From contig JAJLTO010000016.1 of assembly GCA_030568195.1 (NCBI GenBank), forward strand, positions 248,001 through 312,000: a DNA stretch of 64,000 bases. Reading direction: 5' to 3'. The notes beneath the pieces are model-generated. The model was not told where the DNA came from. It saw only the letters and a list, made by a program, of their open reading frames with translations, and made no database searches. This DNA comes from Dipodascopsis uninucleata var. uninucleata. Lineage: Eukaryota; Ascomycota; Lipomycetes; Lipomycetales; Lipomycetaceae. Both the position numbers and the translations under genes were made by a program. Shown in pieces: positions 58,678 through 64,000 of the stretch (positions are counted from its first letter, which is position 1; each line of letters opens with the position of its first letter).

Positions 58678-59739
58678 TCATTTGTCCGAATTATGTACAG
58701 GAGTTACAGGATACCCAAAAAATAACTGGCCAAACGGTAGCCTCAGAGGAGCGGGTATAGATCTATTGTCACCTTTCCTTGTCATTGCGAACTCGCTACC
58801 CTTATTCATAGCATCGTTAAGACTTGGTACCGATAACTTGCTAGAAGGAGTTGATGATTTTACTGCTTTACCAGATAAACGGTGACCTGTAGATGGAGTT
58901 GAGCTTCCTGCAAGAGAGCTCGATGATTGTGATGCGCTAGCAAGCTGAGCGTAATTTATCAAAGTGGCCATGCTATGTCCATCTGGGGTAGGTACCATAG
59001 ACGATGACTTTGCAGAGTGTGGCGTGGAAGATACTCCAGGTTCAATGTATCCCACAGGCGGGGCAAAATCAACCTCAAGATCAGTCTCTACGACCGAAAT
59101 TCCCGTGCTCAACGTAGGCTTCACCTCCAATACCCTGATCCCATATATCTTATTGTTATATTTGATTTCGAAAATATCGTCAACAGTTAAAGTCGAGAAA
59201 TTTCGTAATGCATTCTCGAGAACCGCCTTAGGGTCTGATATGTCGAGAAAATCTGGTGATTGTGGTTGAAGCTTGACAAAATTACCCGATGGTAGAGATG
59301 CCGACGATATCACAACAAGAGATCCTGGTTGAAGTGCTAGCCTCTCCATCATCCACTGAGGAAGATACACTCTTCCTTCTTCAGCAATAAATTCTAAAAC
59401 ACCTGCATGCGTTACAAGCTCTACTTCTTCATTCTTAAGCTCGAAAAGCATGGGATATGTAATGTTCAGTCGTGTCAGCTTATTCAAAGCACTTGGTGGA
59501 AGCATGATTTTGCCTCCATAATTCAGACTCTCTCTCTCAGCACCTGGTAGCATAGCCACCGGGTAGCATCTGAAATATTCAGAGAATCTTTGGTGAGGAT
59601 TAAAAGTTGAACGATTTGCCATAGTTGCACGCCATACATCCATAGGATTAAATCCTCCTCTTCCTCCTCCACTCATATCATCGTCATCATCGTAGTAACC
59701 ACCAAACTGCTCACCGTCAGTACTTTCGTCTAAACTCAT
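58678..59739 (-). CDS. UFD1: Ubiquitin fusion degradation protein Ufd1
   Basis: Ufd1 pairs with Npl4 as the ubiquitin-recruiting adaptor of the Cdc48/p97 segregase in ERAD and chromatin extraction. Single exon, 353 aa. An acidic, Gly-rich N-terminal extension (residues 1-30) precedes the double-psi-barrel Ufd1 domain at about 50-225. Diagnostic stretches are FSEYFRCYPVAMLPGAERES, GGKIMLPPSALNKLTRLNI, PMLFELKN, HAGVLEFIAEEGRVYLPQWM and LEVDFAPPVGYIEP. The C-terminal half is Ser-rich and ends with FGYPVTPVHNSDK. The SHP-type Cdc48-binding box is not obvious, although RLPFGQLFFGYP near the end is a candidate. Its divergent neighbour encodes a MINDY deubiquitinase. Confidence 0.95.
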   Translation of the reverse strand: MSLDESTDGEQFGGYYDDDDDMSGGGRGGFNPMDVWRATMANRSTFNPHQRFSEYFRCYPVAMLPGAERESLNYGGKIMLPPSALNKLTRLNITYPMLFELKNEEVELVTHAGVLEFIAEEGRVYLPQWMMERLALQPGSLVVISSASLPSGNFVKLQPQSPDFLDISDPKAVLENALRNFSTLTVDDIFEIKYNNKIYGIRVLEVKPTLSTGISVVETDLEVDFAPPVGYIEPGVSSTPHSAKSSSMVPTPDGHSMATLINYAQLASASQSSSSLAGSSTPSTGHRLSGKAVKSSTPSSKLSVPSLNDAMNKGSEFAMTRKGDNRSIPAPLRLPFGQLFFGYPVTPVHNSDK

Positions 59740-60222
59740 TAATTTAAGAATTTTTAGTTACCATTTCTTCTTTGTGTCCGTACTCCGGATGTCTAAATTT
59801 AGATCCTAGTATGTGATTATGTAGTTGGCTAAAAAGACATCCTTGCATTCAATAACCTATAAGTGATATAGAAGTATGTAACTTATGCTTTCAATAGATC
59901 ACTTTATAAGCTGTCGCATCAATCACTTAATAAGCAAGTTAACATTGTTACGCATTCATTGTAATCTGCAAATAACCCTAACACAGAGTGAGTTTATATA
60001 CTCTTCTTGGCGTACACGCAATCAAAACTGCGCCACACACTTGAAAGTAGCCAGTCGTAAGAACAGTGGCTTTTATGTTTGCACATATGGATTCTTTAAT
60101 GTAAGGTAGTGGGTAACGGTCATGTATATATGAAAGCTAAGCAACCGCATGGAGAGCCCAGTTAAATTCAGGAATACTGAGAAAGTATAAGTTCTAACCT
60201 AAGCTGAGGGTAGCTATTTCAT
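59740..60222. promoter_or_regulatory. Divergent UFD1/MINDY promoter
   Basis: 483 bp between two divergent ubiquitin-pathway start codons. It contains AACCCTAAC around 59974-59982, a telomere-box-like motif. I looked for the Rpn4/PACE motif GGTGGCAAA and did not find it. Confidence 0.4.
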
Positions 60223-61996
60223 ATGATGGTACTGAAATCATTAGAAAGCGAGAATATAGTGAACAATGCGAACATTAAGGTAGATGAAGGAGCTGTCGGT
60301 AATATCTATCCATGGATTGATCGCGAAAGCGAAGCGGGCCACACGATACATTCGGTTCCAGGAAAATTAATGCTAGGCTCGTCAAAGGTATATATTCAGC
60401 GATATAAATTCATATATTAAAGTGGCTTTTGCTTTAATTAGGAATAGCTAACATAAGTTGAAGAAAACATCTCCTACAAGAGATGGAGTAGATGAAGTAT
60501 CCGCCGATAAAGAGGTATTGCCTGCCGATGATTCTAATACTTCTGTCCTCGCGAGAGAAACATCTGCAATTGTTAATGAGAGAACTACGAACCAGGATTA
60601 TACTACTGAGCCAATAAATTATTCCGACGCTGGTGCGTTTGAACGAGATCAGAGCGGAAGCTCTGGATCACAGCCCGAACATGAAACTCATTCAGCATTA
60701 TCCCAGAGTGAATCATCTTCAGAGGATATGAGAACGGCAGAAAATCAAGTTACTGTAGCAAAGCAAGATATTGTCACGAATAAGAGTATAGAAGAGACGC
60801 AATCAGGAATTTTCAAAGTGAAGTCTATTACTTGGCGTGATCTCTTCGGACAGACGAGAACATCGCCTATTATAATGCAGAATTTGAATGGTCCATGTCC
60901 TTTATTAGCTCTCATAAACACGCTGATTTTATCTACAAGATTTGATGATGATAATCCTCTTTCAAGGATTTCTACAGATCGTACTGAGATCAGTGCTAAG
61001 TATTTGCTGGAATTACTAGGCGACTATCTTCTTAGCTCTGAAATCGCTGAGAGATCCGATATTGCCAGGGTTCTTGAGCTATTACCAAGTCTTCATACAG
61101 GCCTCAACATTAATCCTCGCTTTGACGGCACTTTCGAGGATTCTGAAGAATTAGCTTTATTCCGCGCCTTTGATGTTGATATCGTTCATGGATGGCTGTC
61201 AGATCATTCTAATGAATATTTTCATGATGCGCTTATGAAAGCAACTTCATATGAAGGTGCTCAAGCACTCTTGTTGGAATCCGCTGACCTAACAGCAAAG
61301 CTGAAATCTGAAAAGTCGCTTACATCCGAAGAAGTTGAAATTGTAGAGCGAGCTAGGCTAGTAGATGCCTTTTTAACGTCTTCTGCCACTCAACTCACAC
61401 AGCACGGTCTTTCTTTCCTATCTGAACTATTATCGTCGGGGTCATTCGCCATATTCTTTCGAAATGATCATTTCTCAACTATTTATAAACATCCGGAGTC
61501 AAATCAACTTTTTATGCTTGTTACAGATGCTGGGTACATTGGCCATCAGAATATTGTGTGGGAGTCGTTGAATGATATTACGGGGTCGGGGAGTGAGTTT
61601 TATAACGGCTTCTTTGTTCCTAGTGAATTTGAAAACATGAAAAGTGCAAAGCAGCTTAATCAAGCACAGAAGGTTAATCAGAGCTCTTCTGCCGTTGGTG
61701 GACCGATGATTATAAATAGCAGATTCCATGATGAAGACTACGTTCTCGCAATGCAATTACAGATGGACATGGACCAAGAACTGGCTCGAGAGCAGCAAAG
61801 AATATATGATGAAGATAGCTCCCGACGCAACACAGCGCAACGAAAACAATCTTTCCATGGGTCATTGCCTACAGCCCGACGTAATCGGCAACAAGGAGCG
61901 TCAACTACTAACAGTAGAAGGTCTGCAACTACGGTGACAGCTAGCGGAAAAACAAAAAAGAGTACTTCGGGTAGCGATAAGTGCATTATAATGTAG
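60223..61996 (+). CDS. MINDY-family K48-specific deubiquitinase with a C-terminal CaaX box
   Basis: MINDY (FAM63) proteins are cysteine proteases that trim K48-linked polyubiquitin. Likely exons 60223-60387 and 60458-61996 give 567 aa. A Ser/Glu-rich N-terminal region of about 160 residues is followed by the catalytic domain: ITWRDLFGQTR, then MQNLNGPCPLLALINTLI with nucleophile Cys202, HTGLNINPRFDGTFE, and the catalytic FRNDHFSTIYKH with His393. A motif resembling a ubiquitin-interacting helix follows (EDYVLAMQLQMDMDQELARE). The tail is basic (KTKKS...) and ends KCIIM, a good farnesylation CaaX box. Exon 1 is less sure: the acceptor ACATAAG lies only a few bases after CTAAC, but another nearby AG would leave a stop. 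UFD1 is head-to-head with it. Confidence 0.88.
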
Positions 61997-62162
61997 AATT
62001 AATGTGTTGTTTGAAGATCGTTCGTATGTCTCTGACTATATTTAAGGACTACAAATGAATAAAATCACATTTCTACGCTGATAAAATATTCACAACTTCC
62101 GCAACTTTTGCCATAAATATAACTCTAACTTGTATAATTCCGCACATTCAATACAGATCGGT

Positions 62163-63393
62163 TCAGGCAGCTTCGATTTCTAAACCACTCTTAATAACAC
62201 CAATCATACCGCTTGTCTGTAAACTTTCAGATCCACCGCTAGATAAACGATATTCAATCTCTCCAAGGCCTATTATCCACTCAGCTCTTGTTAAAGGAGA
62301 CAACTCTAGGTTTTCTATTTCTTCAAATATGCCTTGTAAAATGTCTGCGAGAGCAAGACCATTTATCTGTTTAATCTTTCGTATTGTACGCAGTGCAGTA
62401 CCCCATTCCTCAGTCATTATAGTATCTAATATCAATTTGATATCAGCAGGCCGTGGACTTCCAACACATTCATAAATATCTTCCAACGAGATGGGTGATA
62501 CTTCTTCATCTACTTTACCGGCGACGTGACATGCTTGAAGAACATTCAAAGCACGTCGAAGGTCACCCTTGGCTAACGTCAAGAGCGCATTTAAGGCCTC
62601 ATCTGAAATATTTACATTCTCCTTCTCAATTACCACATTTATCCGGCTGCGAATTGAGTATTGCGGTATAGGAGAAAATCTGAATCGTGTACAGCGAGAC
62701 TGTATTGCCGGTGTTAATTTATGTATATAGTTTGCAAGAATGCAAAATCTGGTATGAGTTGTATACTTCTCCATAACTATTAGTCTAGAATTAGTAACTG
62801 TCACGGATGCTTTTTAATTCTTCTCATGATAAAATCAGGTAGAAAAAAAGCATACTTCTCCGAAGAGCATTCTGAGCTGCGTTAGTCATAGCATCGGCTT
62901 CATCAAGAATGATTAGTTTGAAGCCAGATCCAAACATTTGTCGAGTAGATGCAAAGGTCTTGATTTGGTCTCGTACGACGTCGATACCACGGTCATCCGA
63001 GGCATTCAGCTCTAGCACCATATTTCTAAATGAGTTGCCATATATTTCACGTGCAATAGCAAGAATAGTCGATGTTTTACCAGTTCCTGGTGGTCCGTAA
63101 AAAAGAAGATGTGGTACTTTATTTGATGAAATGAACGTGCGTACTAGCAATACAAAAGCAGCTTTGCATCAGAAAGGACTCTTACAGCTAAAAGTCATGC
63201 GATATCACTTACTTGTGGCAACAATGCTTTCATGACCAGCAACATCATCCAGAGACTTTGGCCGGTATTTTTCTACCCTGTGTGCACTGTGTGAATACGA
63301 CATCCATTCATATTGCAATCATGTCATATGTAATCTCTCTTCTTACCAAGGCAAATTATTATTCTCGTCTAGATTCATCTTCTTTGACGACAT
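62163..63393 (-). CDS. RFC3: Replication factor C small subunit Rfc3 (human RFC5 type)
   Basis: Subunit of the clamp loader that opens PCNA onto primed DNA, and of the checkpoint and cohesion loader variants. Four exons on the minus strand: 63393-63347, 63277-63213, 63143-62856, 62776-62163 (337 aa). RFC boxes in order: [18 protein letters not shown] spanning intron 1, Walker [10 protein letters not shown] (residues 54-62), [11 protein letters not shown], Walker [12 protein letters not shown] (Asp118-Glu119), and the SRC motif with Ser160-Arg161-Cys162 (the arginine finger). The C-terminal collar domain ([20 protein letters not shown], then [11 protein letters not shown]) matches yeast Rfc3 better than Rfc2 or Rfc4. 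Three short introns (66-80 nt) interrupt conserved motifs, so the assignment of their borders is secure. Confidence 0.95.
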
Positions 63394-63695
63394 CTTATCG
63401 CTATCCAGCCTGTCACTAGATACCTTATCGTCCTTTATACTAAAAGATAAAGAATATATATCTGTAGTAGTATATCTGGTATATAGTATATGTATTGTAT
63501 AATCCAAACAGGAACTTACGCGTTAGAAATTAGAAATTGGTTCTAAACGCGAATAAATTAAGCCGCGTAACCTTAGGAACCTGCAAAGTTAAATTTTACT
63601 TGAAATTTTTTGCCCTTTCAATTTTACTTAATTGTCGATCTATTGACGGAATACACTTATTGATTGACTGAAAGCATACTTCTATAGCATTTGGC
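63394..63695. promoter_or_regulatory. Divergent RFC3/DYS1 promoter with MCB-like boxes
   Basis: 302 bp between divergent start codons. It contains a perfect ACGCGT at 63518-63523 and a related AACGCG close by (about 63546-63551). MBF-type control of replication genes through such boxes is well known in yeasts; here it is inferred. Confidence 0.5.
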
Positions 63696-64000
63696 ATGAC
63701 GGAAAAGATTCCGGCACTAGTATCAGAGGCTGTTCTGAAAGCATCGAACCCTGTTCCAGAAGGAGCTTTGGAAGTAGATGGCATAGACTTCAGTCGTCCA
63801 GAAAATCAAGATGTCACTGTGTCGAAGTTAGTGAAGAGCATGCGAAAAATGGGCTATCAGGCGACATCGGTAGGTATCGCATGTGAAATTATTAATGACA
63901 TGAGAAACTGGCGTGGTCCAACTAAAGCAGTACAAATGGAAAGGGAAGAAATGGGTTTACCTGCTGAAGATGGTACTGGAGATGAAAAATGCACTATATT
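63696..64000 (+). CDS. DYS1: Deoxyhypusine synthase, N-terminal part (3' end outside window)
   Basis: Transfers the aminobutyl group of spermidine to a lysine of eIF5A, the first step of hypusine formation. Only the first 101 codons are in the window and the frame is open at the right edge. The family N-terminus is clear: residues 6-15 ALVSEAVLKA, a VDGIDFSRPEN segment, the conserved KLVKSMRKMGYQATSVGIAC (usual form GFQATN), then EIINDMRNWR and, at the edge, GDEKCTI, which in the family leads into the LGYTSN block. The NAD and spermidine sites and the catalytic lysine lie beyond the edge. Head-to-head with RFC3. Confidence 0.93.
   Translation, partial: MTEKIPALVSEAVLKASNPVPEGALEVDGIDFSRPENQDVTVSKLVKSMRKMGYQATSVGIACEIINDMRNWRGPTKAVQMEREEMGLPAEDGTGDEKCTI

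Overview
The window is nuclear DNA from a fungus. The fungal signals are a DASH-complex subunit (Dad2), a vacuolar transporter chaperone (Vtc1), an Ecl1-type zinc-finger protein, an Stf2/Tma10 hydrophilin, a Tpo1-like drug/polyamine antiporter and a Yck-type casein kinase. Genes are compact. Most carry short GT-AG introns with donors of the type gtaag/gtatg and CTAAC-like branch sites, and intergenic DNA is AT-rich. The density of introns (six in one esterase, six in the Scy1-like gene) argues against a Saccharomyces-like yeast. I cannot place the species more precisely.

Layout, left to right: the C-terminal part of ATG2 (+, runs off the left edge); an initiator tRNA-Met (-); a secreted type-B carboxylesterase (+, 7 exons); a 2.6 kb gene-poor stretch with decayed coding DNA; ECT1 (+); an STF2/TMA10-like gene (-); DRE2 (+); a SCY1/CEX1-like pseudokinase (+); PBP1/ataxin-2 (+); shugoshin SGO1 (-); DAD2 (+); NUP133 (+); a Tctex-1 dynein light chain (-); a p24 cargo receptor (+); VTC1 (-); a membrane-type casein kinase 1 (-); an unrecognised 116-aa gene (-); an MFS antiporter (-); an ECL1-like gene (-); a 4.8 kb gene desert; histone H2A.Z (-); HSP60 (-); UFD1 (-); a MINDY deubiquitinase (+); RFC3 (-); and the start of deoxyhypusine synthase DYS1 (+, runs off the right edge).

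Most of this is core eukaryotic housekeeping, and I see no bacterial-style operon, biosynthetic cluster, CRISPR array or intact mobile element. The interest lies in the arrangement. SGO1, DAD2, NUP133 and a dynein light chain, all linked to mitosis or microtubules, are consecutive, and the SGO1/DAD2 divergent promoter carries an ACGCGT (MCB) box. UFD1 and MINDY, both acting on K48-linked ubiquitin chains, are head-to-head. VTC1 has a Pho4-type CACGTG upstream, HSP60 has heat-shock-element-like dyads, and RFC3 has ACGCGT and AACGCG boxes. The MINDY protein ends in a CaaX prenylation box.

Exon boundaries were assigned by hand from reading frame, splice consensus and family conservation. Transcript ends were not determined.
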